A stretch of DNA of 64,000 bases from Agrobacterium arsenijevicii (GCA_000949895.1 JWIT01000007.1:186001-250000), one strand, 5' to 3'. Shown: positions 9,449-19,099, counted from the stretch's first letter. The notes: generated by a model not told the origin, from the letters alone. Translations and numbers: made by a program.

Positions 9449-11545
9449 CTATCGTGTAAAGCTCTGCGCGTTGCCGGCATCGACATTAATGATGTTGCCG
9501 GTCGATTTGGCGGAAGCGTCGGACGCCAGGAAGTAAATCGCCTCGGCGATGTCTTCCGGGAAGACGTTGAGCTTCAGCATCGAGCGCTTGCGGTAATGTT
9601 CCTCCAGATCAGTCACTTCGATCTTGGAAGAGGCCGCGCGCTGCTCGCGCCACTCGCCGTTCCAAATCTTCGAACCGCGCAACACGGCATCAGGATTGAC
9701 GGTATTGACGCGAATGCCGGCCTCCGCCCCTTCGAGAGCAAGGCAACGGGCAAGATGAATTTCCGCCGCCTTCGCCGTGCAATAGGCAGAAGCATTGGGC
9801 GAAGAGGCAAGACCATTCTTCGAGGCGACGAAAACGACGTTGCCGCCGAGGTTCTGACGCCGCAGCAGGCGGAACGCTTCGCGCGACACGAGGAAATAGC
9901 CCGTCGCGAGAATATCGATATTCTTGTTCCACATAGCAAGTGTGGTCTCTTCCACCGGCGCGGAGGAAGCAATACCGGCATTGGAAACGAGAATATCCAC
10001 GCCGCCGAATTCCACGCTCGCTTCCGCGAAGGCCGAAACGACGGCGTCTTCCTTCGTCACATCCAGCTTCACGCTGCGCACCGCATCCGCGCTGTAACGC
10101 TTGACGAAATCACCCTTGGCGGCTTCCAGTGCGGCCTCATCTATGTCGGCCAGCACAACGCAGGCACCCTCGGCCGCCAGCCTGTCCGCCGTCGCCCGGC
10201 CGATGCCGCCGGCACCACCGGTAACGAAGGCCACCCGGCCGGCAAGGCTTTTCGGCTTCGGCATACGCTGCAGCTTCGCTTCTTCCAGCAGCCAATATTC
10301 GATATCGAAGGCTTCCTGTTCAGGAAGGCCCTGATACTCGGACACGGTGGAAGCGCCGCGCATGACGTTGATGGCATTGACGTAGAACTCACCGGCGATG
10401 CGGGCGGTCGCCTTATCCTTGGCGAAGGACAACATGCCGACACCGGGGATCAGGAAAATCACCGGGTTCGGGTCGCGCATCTTTGGCGAATTGTCGTGGC
10501 GGCAGGCTTCATAATAGCGGGTATAATCGGCCCGGTAAGCTTCAAGCGCCTTGTCGAGACCCGCCATCAACGCATCCACATCGGGATGTGCCGTATCGAG
10601 ATCGAGGATAAGCGGACGGATTTTCGTGCGCAGGAAATGATCGGGGCAGGATGTGCCAAGGTTACCGAGCGGCTTCAGTTCCTTCGAATTGACGAATTCG
10701 AGAACCGCATCCTGATCGTCGAAATGGCCGAGCTTGCGTTCCTCACGACCGATGCGGCCACGGATTTCCGGCATCAGCCGGGCGGCGATGGCGCGCCGTT
10801 CGGCAACCGGCAGGCTCTTGGCGACAGCGCCGCCGAAAATCGTCTTTCCTTCGGTCTCAGCGGCAAACCATTCGATCGCCCTGTTGATGATGGCGAGCGT
10901 CAGTTCGTAACATGCCTTGGCGTCATTATCCCAGGTGAACAGGCCATGGCTTTCCAGCACAACGCCCTTGGCCTTGGGATTGGCCTTGACGAAAGCCTCG
11001 AGATCGAGACCAAGCTGAAAGCCCGGGCGGCGCCAGGGAAGCCAGCCGATGTCATCGCCGAAGATTTGTTGCGTCAATTCCCTAGAATTCTTCGAGGCGG
11101 CGATGGCGATGATAGCGTCCGGATGCATGTGATCGACATGATCGTAAGGCACGAAACCATGCAGCGGCGTATCGATGGAGGCGGCGCGCGGGTTGAGGTT
11201 GAAGGTGCAATGCGGCAGGAAGCCAACCATGCGGTCTTCATCCTCGACACCCTTGTAGATGCCCTTCAACGCTTCCAGCTTGTCGAGATAAAGCGTCGAA
11301 AAACCATCGAGCTTGATGGTGCCGACATCGCCGCCGGAACCCTTCACCCACATGACGCGAACCTTTTCGCCGGTCAGCGGATCGGTTTCGAGCACCTTGG
11401 CGGACGTGTTGCCACCGCCATAATTGGTGATGCGCTTGTCCGCGCCGAGCAGATTGGAGCGATAAAGCAGCTTGCCCGGCTCATCGAGCGTTTTGGCATA
11501 GGCATCGTCCCAACGGCTTTCGAGAAGGCGGGATTTTCCCGTCAT
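9449..11545 (-). CDS. rhaD: Bifunctional rhamnulose-1-phosphate aldolase / short-chain alcohol dehydrogenase
   Basis: Two-domain protein of 698 residues. The N-terminal ~400 residues are a class II aldolase (Y-G-G-G-N-T-S-A-K-V; histidine-rich Y-D-H-V-D-H-M-H-P metal site) that would split L-rhamnulose-1-phosphate into DHAP and L-lactaldehyde. The C-terminal ~270 residues are a short-chain dehydrogenase (V-T-G-G-A-G-G-I-G Rossmann motif; S-A-Y-C-T-A-K catalytic Tyr/Lys) expected to act on lactaldehyde. ATG 11545 was chosen over an upstream in-frame start because GGGAGGAAGAC precedes it and it leaves a clean divergent promoter region. It leads the rhaDI transcript, opposite rhaR. Confidence 0.94.
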   Translation of the reverse strand: MTGKSRLLESRWDDAYAKTLDEPGKLLYRSNLLGADKRITNYGGGNTSAKVLETDPLTGEKVRVMWVKGSGGDVGTIKLDGFSTLYLDKLEALKGIYKGVEDEDRMVGFLPHCTFNLNPRAASIDTPLHGFVPYDHVDHMHPDAIIAIAASKNSRELTQQIFGDDIGWLPWRRPGFQLGLDLEAFVKANPKAKGVVLESHGLFTWDNDAKACYELTLAIINRAIEWFAAETEGKTIFGGAVAKSLPVAERRAIAARLMPEIRGRIGREERKLGHFDDQDAVLEFVNSKELKPLGNLGTSCPDHFLRTKIRPLILDLDTAHPDVDALMAGLDKALEAYRADYTRYYEACRHDNSPKMRDPNPVIFLIPGVGMLSFAKDKATARIAGEFYVNAINVMRGASTVSEYQGLPEQEAFDIEYWLLEEAKLQRMPKPKSLAGRVAFVTGGAGGIGRATADRLAAEGACVVLADIDEAALEAAKGDFVKRYSADAVRSVKLDVTKEDAVVSAFAEASVEFGGVDILVSNAGIASSAPVEETTLAMWNKNIDILATGYFLVSREAFRLLRRQNLGGNVVFVASKNGLASSPNASAYCTAKAAEIHLARCLALEGAEAGIRVNTVNPDAVLRGSKIWNGEWREQRAASSKIEVTDLEEHYRKRSMLKLNVFPEDIAEAIYFLASDASAKSTGNIINVDAGNAQSFTR

Positions 11546-11632
11546 GTCTTCCTCCCAAATCAAGTCTGCATTCGCGGAGCCGATATCGGCCCGCCTCCGT
11601 TGATGGCAGATATCGCGCATCCAAAAGCATAA

Positions 11633-11705
11633 TGTCAATCAAAAACGATCATAAATTTTCATGTTGCAGCGCGATATTGATTAATTTGATCGTTCTTGAT
11701 TGACA
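11633..11705. promoter_or_regulatory. Putative RhaR operator pair in the rhaD-rhaR divergent region
   Basis: TGTCAATCAAAAACGATCA at 11633-11651 and TGATCGTTCTTGATTGACA at 11687-11705 form an inverted repeat matching at 18 of 19 positions. Their centres are 54 bases apart. The pair sits 40 bases before rhaR and 88 bases before rhaD in an AT-rich divergent promoter. DeoR-family regulators commonly bind paired repeats near their own gene, so RhaR is the obvious candidate ligand. Binding itself is inferred. Confidence 0.7.
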
Positions 11706-11745
11706 ACGTAAAGAGATTGCGAATAATCACGATCAGGAGGACCCC

Positions 11746-12576
11746 ATGCACGAACGCGAACGCCATCGCATCATCTTGAGCGCCACGCAGGAAAAAGCTG
11801 TCGTGACGGTGCAGGATATTGCCGAACTGACGGATGCGTCGGAAGCGACGATCCGCCGGGATATCGCGTCCCTGCACGTTCAGGGCAAGTTGCGCCGCGT
11901 GCGCGGCGGGGCGGAAGCTGTGCATCCGCCGCAGCTCGGCAATCTGGCCGCGCGGCCCTTCCGCGTATCCGAATCGGTCAATATCGACAAGAAACGCGCA
12001 ATTGCGCGCAAGGCGGTCGATCTATGCCACGATGGCGATGCGATCATTCTGAATGGCGGCACGACGACGTTCCAGATGGTGCATTACATGGCTGCGAGAC
12101 GGTTGCAGGTGATGACCAATTCCTTCGCGATTGCGGAGCATCTGGTCAAGCACTCCAAATGTAATGTCAACGTACCAGGCGGCGCGATCTATCGCGACCA
12201 GAGCCTTATCCTGTCGCCTTTCGAGAATGATGCGATCCGCAATTTTTATGCGCGGCGGATTTTTCTCGGTGCGCAGGGCGTGGGCGCGCTCGGCATCATG
12301 GAATCGGACGCGCTGGTCATCCAGAGCGAGCAGAAGCTGATGCGACAGGCGGAAGAGCTGATCGTCATGGTCGATTCCTCGAAATTTAAAAAACGGTCCA
12401 GCCTCATTCTTTGTCCGCTCGAAAACGTCACGACCATCATCACCGATGACGGGATTTCGGATGAGGCAGCACGGATGGTGGAGAATGCGGGCGTGGAATT
12501 GCTGATCGTCGGCGCCGTTACAGACAGGAAAACAGCCGGTCCGCCGGATGAAGAGAGTTCCTCTTCGGTCGCCTGA
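11746..12576 (+). CDS. rhaR: DeoR-family transcriptional regulator of rhamnose genes
   Basis: A 276-residue regulator with an N-terminal DeoR winged helix (about residues 20-45, V-Q-D-I-A-E-L-T-D-A-S-E-A-T-I-R-R-D) and a C-terminal sugar-phosphate-sensing DeoRC domain (N-G-G-T-T-T-F-Q-M near the middle, D-S-S-K-F late). In R. leguminosarum the equivalent RhaR represses the rha operons. ATG 11746 has AGGAGG seven bases ahead. It is the first gene of rhaRSTPQUK, 49 bases before rhaS, and faces rhaD across a 19-bp inverted repeat that is its probable operator. A phosphorylated intermediate is the likely inducer by family analogy. Confidence 0.92.
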   Translation: MHERERHRIILSATQEKAVVTVQDIAELTDASEATIRRDIASLHVQGKLRRVRGGAEAVHPPQLGNLAARPFRVSESVNIDKKRAIARKAVDLCHDGDAIILNGGTTTFQMVHYMAARRLQVMTNSFAIAEHLVKHSKCNVNVPGGAIYRDQSLILSPFENDAIRNFYARRIFLGAQGVGALGIMESDALVIQSEQKLMRQAEELIVMVDSSKFKKRSSLILCPLENVTTIITDDGISDEAARMVENAGVELLIVGAVTDRKTAGPPDEESSSSVA

Positions 12577-12625
12577 GGAAGCGCCGATAGGGAGTAACAA
12601 GGTTCAAAACGGGAGGAAAAGGGAC

Positions 12626-13636
12626 ATGAAACTTACACGCAGAACATTGACGAGCGTCTTGGCGCTGAGCGCGGCGCTCTCCGTCGCAGGCCTTGGCGGC
12701 GTTGCCCAGGCCGCCGACGTGAAGATCGCGCTGGTGGTCAAATCGCTCGGCAACGGCTTTTTCGAAGCCGCCAACAAGGGCGCGCAGGAGGCCGCAAAGG
12801 ACCTCGGCGGCGTCGAGATCATCTATACGGGTCCGACCAGCACCACGGCGGAAGGCCAGATCGAAGTCATCAATTCGCTGATCGCGCAGGGCGTCGATGC
12901 CATCGCCATTTCCGCCAACGACCCGGACGCCGTGGTACCGGCGCTGAAAAAGGCAGCACAACGCGGCATCAAGGTCATTTCCTGGGATTCCGGCGTCGCG
13001 CCTGAAGGCCGTATTCTCCAGCTCAACCCCTCGTCCAACGCGCTGATCGGCAAGATGTGCCTGCAGCTTGCGGCATCGCATCTGGAAGGCGGCAAGGGCG
13101 ATTTCGCCATCCTTTCGGCCACCACCACCTCCACGAACCAGAATATCTGGATCGACGAGATGAAAAAGCAGCTGAAGGATTTCCCCGGCCTCAATCTCGT
13201 CACGACAGTTTATGGTGACGACCTTGCCGACAAGAGCTACCGCGAAGCGCAGGGACTGCTCTCCTCGCAGCCGAATGTGAAGGTCATCGTCGCACCGACG
13301 ACGGTCGGCGTTCTCGCCGCCTCGCAGGCTGTAAAGGATGCAGGCAAGATCGGTCAGGTCTTCGTGACCGGCCTTGGCCTGCCGTCTGAAATGGCCGGCG
13401 CCATCAAATCAGGCGCGACCAAGGAATTCGCCATCTGGAACCCGATCGACCTCGGTTACTCCGCCACCCAGATCGCCTATCGCCTGGTGAAGGGCGAAGC
13501 AGACGGCAAGCCGGGCTCGGAAATCGAAGCGGGACGGATGGGCAAGATCAAGGTTGGCGAAAACAGCGAAGCGGCAATGGCCGATCCGTTCGTTTATGAC
13601 GCGAAGAATATCGATCAGTTCTCGAAGATTTTCTGA
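12626..13636 (+). CDS. rhaS: Rhamnose ABC transporter, periplasmic binding protein
   Basis: A 336-residue periplasmic sugar-binding protein of the ribose-binding-like family, the substrate receptor of the rhamnose importer. Residues 1-30 form a Sec signal peptide (M-K-L-T-R-R, a hydrophobic stretch, A-Q-A cleavage site). The mature part starts with the family strand V-K-I-A-L-V-V-K-S-L-G-N-G-F-F and includes A-I-S-A-N-D-P-D-A and T-G-L-G-L-P. ATG 12626 is preceded by GGGAGGAAAAG, which rules against the longer in-frame start at 12548. A strong hairpin follows the gene before rhaT. Confidence 0.94.
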   Translation: MKLTRRTLTSVLALSAALSVAGLGGVAQAADVKIALVVKSLGNGFFEAANKGAQEAAKDLGGVEIIYTGPTSTTAEGQIEVINSLIAQGVDAIAISANDPDAVVPALKKAAQRGIKVISWDSGVAPEGRILQLNPSSNALIGKMCLQLAASHLEGGKGDFAILSATTTSTNQNIWIDEMKKQLKDFPGLNLVTTVYGDDLADKSYREAQGLLSSQPNVKVIVAPTTVGVLAASQAVKDAGKIGQVFVTGLGLPSEMAGAIKSGATKEFAIWNPIDLGYSATQIAYRLVKGEADGKPGSEIEAGRMGKIKVGENSEAAMADPFVYDAKNIDQFSKIF

Positions 13637-13667
13637 TCTGAGCAATATCCGGCAGTGAGCAGAGGCT

Positions 13668-13714
13668 ACCCCCCTCTGCCTGCCCGGCAGGGCACCCGGC
13701 AGGGCAGAGGGGGT
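13668..13714 (+). promoter_or_regulatory. Intercistronic hairpin between rhaS and rhaT
   Basis: Bases 13670-13680 (CCCCCTCTGCC) pair with 13703-13713, and the interior holds a further GC-rich near-palindrome, giving a long stable stem. There is no T-run, so it is not a standard terminator. Hairpins in this place in sugar ABC operons protect the binding-protein mRNA and lower expression of downstream genes. That role is inferred here. Confidence 0.65.
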
Positions 13715-13752
13715 GCCCCTCGTCGCTTCAATCAAACTGACCGGTAAGACGG

Positions 13753-15288
13753 ATGATGCGTATCGAAACCCAAACTTTAAACATAGCCGAGGCTTCCAGC
13801 GCGACGCCCATCCTGGAAATGCGCGGCATCAGCCAGATATTCCCCGGCGTGAAGGCACTGGATGGCGTCGATATCGCGCTTTATCCCGGCACGGTCACCG
13901 CGCTGATCGGCGAGAACGGTGCGGGCAAATCCACGCTCGTCAAAATCCTCACCGGCATCTACCGCCCGAACGAGGGTGAAATCCTGCTGGATGGCCAGCC
14001 CGTCCATTTTCACGGTGCGCAAGACGCCATCGATGCCGGCGTAACCGCCATTCACCAGGAAACCGTGCTGTTCGATGAGCTTTCGGTGGGTGAAAACATC
14101 TTCCTCGGTCATGCGCCAAAAGGCCGTTTCGGCCTGATTGACTGGAAGACCATCAATGCGCGCGCGAAGGTTCTGCTGGAACAGCTCGAAAGCACCATCG
14201 ATCCGTCCATTCGGCTGAAGGACCTTTCCATCGCGCAGCGCCACCTCGTGGCAATAGCGAGAGCGCTTTCCGTCGAGGCGCGGATCGTCATCATGGACGA
14301 ACCGACGGCTGCTCTTTCGCGCAAGGAAATCGACGATCTGTTCCGCATCGTTGAAAACCTGAAGCGGCAGGGCAAGGCCATCCTCTTCATCAGCCACAAG
14401 TTCGACGAGGTCTATGAGATCGCCGAAAATTACGCCGTGTTCCGGGACGGCAAGATGGTCGGCGCGGGCAATCTTGCCGCTACACAGCAGGACGAGATCG
14501 TGCGCCTGATGGTCGGCCGCGACGTGACCAATGCCTTTCCCAAGCAGGCGGTCGCGCTCGGCCCGACCGTTCTGTCGATCCGCAACTATTCGCATCAGAC
14601 CGAATTTCGCGATATTTCGCTCGAGCTGCGCAAGGGCGAGATTCTCGGCCTCTACGGGCTGATCGGCGCCGGGCGTTCGGAACTGTGCCAGTCGCTTTTC
14701 GGCATCACCCGCCCGGCCTCCGGACAGATTACCCTCAATGGCGAACCGCTCGTCATCCGTTCCCCGGAAGATGCGATCCGCGCCGGCATCGTTTATGTGC
14801 CGGAAGAGCGCGGACGCCATGGGCTGGCGCTGGAAATGCCGATCTACCAGAACATGTCGCTGCCCTCTCTTGCGCGCACCTCGCGTAAGGGTTTTCTCGC
14901 CGCCGCCAATGAATTCGCGCTGGCGCGCAAATATGCCTCCCGCCTCGACCTGCGCGCCGCCGCCCTGTCCGTGCCTGTCGGCACGCTTTCGGGCGGCAAT
15001 CAGCAGAAGGTGGTGATCGGCAAATGGCTCGCCACCCAGCCGAAGGTCATCATTCTCGACGAGCCCACCAAGGGCATCGATATCGGCTCCAAGGCCGCCG
15101 TGCACGGCTTCATCAGCGAGCTTGCGGCCGAAGGCCTCTCCATCATCATGATTTCATCCGAACTTCCCGAAATTCTCGGCATGTCCGACCGCGCCATCGT
15201 CATGCGCGAAGGCCTGATGGCGGGCCTGTTCGAACGCGCCGATTTTTCTCCGGAAAAGCTGGTGCGCGCCGCCACCGGCAACGCCTGA
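13753..15288 (+). CDS. rhaT: Rhamnose ABC transporter, ATP-binding protein
   Basis: A 511-residue fused double ATPase of the ribose/xylose importer type, energising rhamnose uptake at the inner membrane. The first nucleotide-binding domain has Walker A G-E-N-G-A-G-K-S-T, a signature region L-S-I-A-Q and Walker B I-V-I-M-D-E-P. The second has a degenerate Walker A (G-A-G-R-S-E), the signature L-S-G-G-N-Q-Q-K and Walker B V-I-I-L-D-E-P-T-K-G. ATG codons at 13753 and 13756 are both possible. The name follows the R. leguminosarum rha operon and is unrelated to the E. coli RhaT symporter. Confidence 0.94.
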   Translation: MMRIETQTLNIAEASSATPILEMRGISQIFPGVKALDGVDIALYPGTVTALIGENGAGKSTLVKILTGIYRPNEGEILLDGQPVHFHGAQDAIDAGVTAIHQETVLFDELSVGENIFLGHAPKGRFGLIDWKTINARAKVLLEQLESTIDPSIRLKDLSIAQRHLVAIARALSVEARIVIMDEPTAALSRKEIDDLFRIVENLKRQGKAILFISHKFDEVYEIAENYAVFRDGKMVGAGNLAATQQDEIVRLMVGRDVTNAFPKQAVALGPTVLSIRNYSHQTEFRDISLELRKGEILGLYGLIGAGRSELCQSLFGITRPASGQITLNGEPLVIRSPEDAIRAGIVYVPEERGRHGLALEMPIYQNMSLPSLARTSRKGFLAAANEFALARKYASRLDLRAAALSVPVGTLSGGNQQKVVIGKWLATQPKVIILDEPTKGIDIGSKAAVHGFISELAAEGLSIIMISSELPEILGMSDRAIVMREGLMAGLFERADFSPEKLVRAATGNA

Positions 15289-15301
15289 GAGGGGCAAAAC
15301 C

Positions 15302-16303
15302 ATGCAACGTTTTCTCAAAAATCGCGAATGGCTGCTGGCGGGCATCATCGTTATCATGATCGCAGGCTTTGCGCTGCGAGCGCCCGGTTTCGGCAGGCCC
15401 GCCAATCTGGTCAATATCTTCAACGATACCTCCATCCTCATCATCCTGGCGCTTGGCCAGATGGCGGTCATTCTGACCAAATCCATCGATCTTTCGGTTG
15501 CCGCCAACCTCGCCTTCACCGGCATGGCGGTGGCGATGACCAATGCCGCCTTTCCCGGCATTCCATTGCCGTTTCTCATCGCCATGGCGGTCGGTATCGG
15601 CGCGTTTTTAGGATCGATCAACGGCATTCTCGTCTGGTGGCTGGGCATTCCGCCCATCGTCGTCACGCTCGGCACGCTCACCATCTATCGCGGCATGGCC
15701 TTCGTGCTGTCGGGCGGCGGCTGGGTTAATGCGCACCAGCTTTCGCCCACCTTCCTCAACGTGCCACGCACCATGGTTCTCGGCATGCCGGTTCTTTCCT
15801 GGGTCGCCATCCTCATCATCGCCGGCGCCTGGCTGGTGCTCAGCCGCACATCCTTCGGCCGCTCGGCCTATGCCTCGGGCGGCAATCCGGGCGCTGCGGT
15901 CTATGCTGGTATCGATGTCGGCCGCACACGCTTTCTGGCTTTCGTTCTGTCGGGTGCACTGGCAGGACTTGCGAGCTACCTCTGGGTGTCGCGTTATGCC
16001 GTTGCCTATGTGGATATCGCCGCCGGTTTCGAACTTGATAGCGTGGCGGCAAATGTCATCGGCGGCATCTCCATTGCCGGCGGCATTGGCTCGGTGGCAG
16101 GCGCTGTGCTCGGCGCCCTGTTTCTCGGTGTCATCAAGAACGCCCTGCCCGTCATCGGCATCTCGCCCTTCGCGCAAATGGCGATTTCCGGCGTGGTGAT
16201 CGTGCTCGCCGTCGTCTTCAACGCCCGCGCTGAAGCTCGAAAAGGCCGCATCATCCTGCGCGACCGGGCGGCAAGCGACCAGGCCAAGGAGGCCGCAGCA
16301 TGA
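15302..16303 (+). CDS. rhaP: Rhamnose ABC transporter, permease 1
   Basis: A 333-residue inner-membrane permease of the AraH/RbsC family with about nine to ten hydrophobic segments. The E-A-A-like loop is seen around the S-G-A-L-A-G-L-A and N-V-I-G-G-I-S-I-A-G-G-I-G-S-V stretches typical of these permeases. It begins 13 bases after rhaT and overlaps rhaQ by 4 bases. With RhaQ it forms the heterodimeric channel of the importer. Confidence 0.93.
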   Translation: MQRFLKNREWLLAGIIVIMIAGFALRAPGFGRPANLVNIFNDTSILIILALGQMAVILTKSIDLSVAANLAFTGMAVAMTNAAFPGIPLPFLIAMAVGIGAFLGSINGILVWWLGIPPIVVTLGTLTIYRGMAFVLSGGGWVNAHQLSPTFLNVPRTMVLGMPVLSWVAILIIAGAWLVLSRTSFGRSAYASGGNPGAAVYAGIDVGRTRFLAFVLSGALAGLASYLWVSRYAVAYVDIAAGFELDSVAANVIGGISIAGGIGSVAGAVLGALFLGVIKNALPVIGISPFAQMAISGVVIVLAVVFNARAEARKGRIILRDRAASDQAKEAAA

Positions 16304-17310
16304 GCACGAATTCTCAACCGGCGCAGAAACCGCGCATCATTCCAGACAAGCTCGGCACGCCGCTGCGCCGTCTTCTGGCCAGCTGGGAAGTGCTGCTGCT
16401 TGGCGTCGCGATCCTCATCTTCATCGCCAATTCGCTCGCCTCGCCCTATTTCCTCAATGCCTGGAACCTGTCGGATGCGACCTTCAACTTCACCGAAAAG
16501 GCGATCATCGCCTTTGCCATGGCGCTCCTGATCATCGCCGGTGAAATCGACCTGTCGGTCGCCGCCATCATCGCGCTCGCCTCCACCGCCATGGGTGCGG
16601 CGGTGCAGATGGGTGTCGGCACGCCCGGCCTCGTCGCCATCGGCATCGGCACCGGGCTGCTCTGCGGGGCTTTCAACGGCTTTCTCGTCGCGGGGCTGAA
16701 ACTGCCATCCATCGTCGTCACCATCGGCACCATGAGCCTGTTTCGCGGCATTTCCTACATGGTGCTGGGCGATCAGGCCTATGGCAAATATCCGGCGGAT
16801 TTCGCCTATTTCGGTCAGGGCTACGTCTTCTCGGTCATCTCCTTCGAATTCGTGCTGTTCCTCGGCATGGCCGTCCTCTTCGCCATTCTGCTGCACGCCA
16901 CCAATTTCGGCCGGCAGGTCTATGTGATCGGCAACAACCCTTTTGCTGCCCGGTTTTCCGGTATTCCCGTCGAACGGGTGAAGTTCATCCTTTTCCTTTT
17001 GACCGGCTTGATGAGCGGCATCGCCGCCGTCTGCCTCACCTCACGGCTCGGTTCCACACGCCCCTCGATTGCTCAAGGCTGGGAGCTTGAGGTGGTGACC
17101 ATGGTGGTGCTCGGCGGCGTTTCCATTCTCGGCGGCTCCGGCACCATTGCGGGCGTCGTCATCGCGGCCTTCGTGATGGGCCTCGTCACCTTCGGGCTGG
17201 GGCTGCTGAACGTGCCTGGCATCGTCATGTCGATCTTTGTCGGCCTGCTGCTGATCATCACCATCGCCATCCCCATCGTTGTGCGCCGCCTTAAAGCCAT
17301 GAGAAGCTGA
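16300..17310 (+). CDS. rhaQ: Rhamnose ABC transporter, permease 2
   Basis: A 336-residue second permease of the same family as RhaP, with multiple membrane segments and the matching cytoplasmic motif V-V-L-G-G-V-S-I-L-G-G-S-G-T. A basic cytoplasmic N-terminus of about 30 residues precedes the first membrane helix. Its start overlaps the rhaP stop (ATGA, 16300-16303). Two separate permease genes rather than one homodimer-forming gene is the arrangement described for the rhizobial rhamnose importer. Confidence 0.93.
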   Translation: MSTNSQPAQKPRIIPDKLGTPLRRLLASWEVLLLGVAILIFIANSLASPYFLNAWNLSDATFNFTEKAIIAFAMALLIIAGEIDLSVAAIIALASTAMGAAVQMGVGTPGLVAIGIGTGLLCGAFNGFLVAGLKLPSIVVTIGTMSLFRGISYMVLGDQAYGKYPADFAYFGQGYVFSVISFEFVLFLGMAVLFAILLHATNFGRQVYVIGNNPFAARFSGIPVERVKFILFLLTGLMSGIAAVCLTSRLGSTRPSIAQGWELEVVTMVVLGGVSILGGSGTIAGVVIAAFVMGLVTFGLGLLNVPGIVMSIFVGLLLIITIAIPIVVRRLKAMRS

Positions 17311-17313
17311 GCC

Positions 17314-17637
17314 ATGCCGGAATTTGAAAAACACGCCTTCAAGATGAAGCTCTTCGCCGGCAAGGAGGCAGAGTACAGACGGCGCCATGATGAGATATGG
17401 CCGGAACTGGTGGCGCTGCTGCACGAGGCGGGTGTGAGCGACTATTCGATCCACCTCGATCCGGAAACCAACATCCTGTTCGGCGTGCTGACGCGCCCGA
17501 AGAACCACGGCATGGCGGCATTGCCCGAGCATCCCGTGATGAAGAAGTGGTGGGCGCATATGGCTGACATCATGGAGAGCAATCTGGATAACTCGCCAAT
17601 CGCGACAGACCTCGTGACGGTGTTCCATCTGCCATGA
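17314..17637 (+). CDS. rhaM: L-rhamnose mutarotase
   Basis: A 107-residue protein, the usual length for the family, interconverting alpha and beta anomers of L-rhamnose so that the isomerase and transporter are not limited by spontaneous mutarotation. Family features are [10 protein letters not shown] near residue 25, Y-S-I-H-L-D in the middle strand, and the tryptophan-rich [10 protein letters not shown]. The gene is called rhaU in Rhizobium. It sits 3 bases after rhaQ and overlaps rhaK by 4 bases. Confidence 0.94.
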   Translation: MPEFEKHAFKMKLFAGKEAEYRRRHDEIWPELVALLHEAGVSDYSIHLDPETNILFGVLTRPKNHGMAALPEHPVMKKWWAHMADIMESNLDNSPIATDLVTVFHLP

Positions 17638-19016
17638 ACGACGTGACAAAGCCACGCCGCATCGCGGTCATCGATATCGGCAAGACCAACGCCAAGGTCG
17701 TCGTCATCGACACCCAAAGTGGAGAGGAGATCGCCGGCGACCGGCGCTCCAACCCCGTCCTTCGTGACGGCATTTATCCACATTACGATGTGGAGAGGCT
17801 CTGGAGTTTCATTCTCGCCTCTCTTCGACGGTTCGCCCAAGAGCCGGGTTTCGACGCAATTTCCATCACCACCCATGGCGCGGCAGCGGCACTTCTCGAC
17901 GGGAAAGGCGATCTCGCCATGCCGGTGCTGGACTACGAGCACAGCTATCCGGCCGAAATCCGCGAAGCCTATCTCGGCATCCGGCCCGATTTTTCCGAGA
18001 CCGGCTCACCCTCGCTTCCCGCCGGGCTGAACCTTGGTGCGCAAATCCATTTCCAGAAAACCGCCTTTCCGCAGGAATTCGCCCGGGTGCGCAGCATCGT
18101 CACCTATGCGCAATATTGGGCGGGGCGACTGACCGGCGTTCAGGTCACCGAAACGACCTCGCTTGGTTGCCACACCGACCTGTGGAACCCGCGGCGGAAG
18201 GCGTTTTCATCGCTGGTGACGCGTCTTGGCATAGAGCAATTGATGGCGCCGGTGCGCTCGGCCTTCGATGTGCTCGGACCAGTCCGCAAATCGGTGGCGC
18301 AGGAAACAGGGTTATCGCCGGACATGCCGGTCTATTGCGGCATTCATGATTCCAATGCGTCGCTCTTGCCGCATCTGCTACGACGGGAGGGTGATTTTTC
18401 GGTCGTCTCCACCGGCACCTGGGTGGTGAATTTCGCAATCGGCGGCGCGGCGGATACACTCGATCCCGCCCGCGACACGCTTTTGAATGTCGATGCTCTC
18501 GGACGTCCCGTTCCCTCCTCCCGCTTCATGGGCGGCAGGGAATATGAAATGCTGACACAGCAATTCGGGCCTGCGCCGGACGAGGAAATCGAAGCCGCGC
18601 TCGACAGCGTGCTTGCCAAGGGCATGATGTTGTTGCCCAGCGTTGTCGGCGGCTCCGGTCCCTTCCCCGGCAAAACAGCACGCTGGATCGCCGACGAAAG
18701 TGCCACGGTCGCGGAGCAGCACGCGGCGGCGGCACTTTATCTCGCTCTGATGACGGAGTTCAGTCTGTCTCTGATCGGGCGGAAAGGCCCGGTATTGGTT
18801 GAAGGCCCATTCGCCAGCAACGCGCTTTATCTCAAGGCGCTGGCCGGCTTTGCCGATACGGACGTGATCGCCGTCAGCGGCTCCACCGGCACCAGCGCCG
18901 GGGCAGCGCTCCTCACCGGCATCAAGCCACTTGCAGGTCGGGAGCGTCATTTCTCCGCAGACGCCATTGAGGGACTTGATGCCTATCGCAGCGGCTGGCT
19001 GGCCAAGCTCGCCTGA
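17634..19016 (+). CDS. rhaK: Rhamnulokinase-like FGGY-family sugar kinase
   Basis: A 460-residue FGGY kinase expected to phosphorylate L-rhamnulose to L-rhamnulose-1-phosphate. The N-terminal actin-fold phosphate loop is seen as [11 protein letters not shown]. The second domain shows [14 protein letters not shown] and the C-terminal adenosine-binding [11 protein letters not shown]. In R. leguminosarum the rhizobial RhaK differs from the enteric RhaB type and is also needed for rhamnose transport. It is the last gene of the operon and is followed by a bidirectional hairpin. Confidence 0.92.
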   Translation: MNDVTKPRRIAVIDIGKTNAKVVVIDTQSGEEIAGDRRSNPVLRDGIYPHYDVERLWSFILASLRRFAQEPGFDAISITTHGAAAALLDGKGDLAMPVLDYEHSYPAEIREAYLGIRPDFSETGSPSLPAGLNLGAQIHFQKTAFPQEFARVRSIVTYAQYWAGRLTGVQVTETTSLGCHTDLWNPRRKAFSSLVTRLGIEQLMAPVRSAFDVLGPVRKSVAQETGLSPDMPVYCGIHDSNASLLPHLLRREGDFSVVSTGTWVVNFAIGGAADTLDPARDTLLNVDALGRPVPSSRFMGGREYEMLTQQFGPAPDEEIEAALDSVLAKGMMLLPSVVGGSGPFPGKTARWIADESATVAEQHAAAALYLALMTEFSLSLIGRKGPVLVEGPFASNALYLKALAGFADTDVIAVSGSTGTSAGAALLTGIKPLAGRERHFSADAIEGLDAYRSGWLAKLA

Positions 19017-19056
19017 TGACATGAGGCGGATATAACTCCGCTGTCCCCACTTGCAA

Positions 19057-19082
19057 AATGCGGCCGCGTATTAGGCCGCATT
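19057..19082 (-). terminator. Rho-independent terminator between rhaK and the hydrolase gene
   Basis: AATGCGGCC (19057-19065) and GGCCGCATT (19074-19082) are a perfect 9-bp stem with an 8-base loop. Read leftward, the stem runs into TTTTGC, so it best serves the hydrolase gene ending at 19100. It may also slow read-through from rhaK. Confidence 0.75.
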
Positions 19083-19099
19083 CCGGTTTCGCCCAACGA

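Noticed and set aside
9341..11632. A 763-codon open frame antisense to rhaD
   Set aside because: Codon-bias shadow of rhaD and part of rhaI; no ribosome site or domain.
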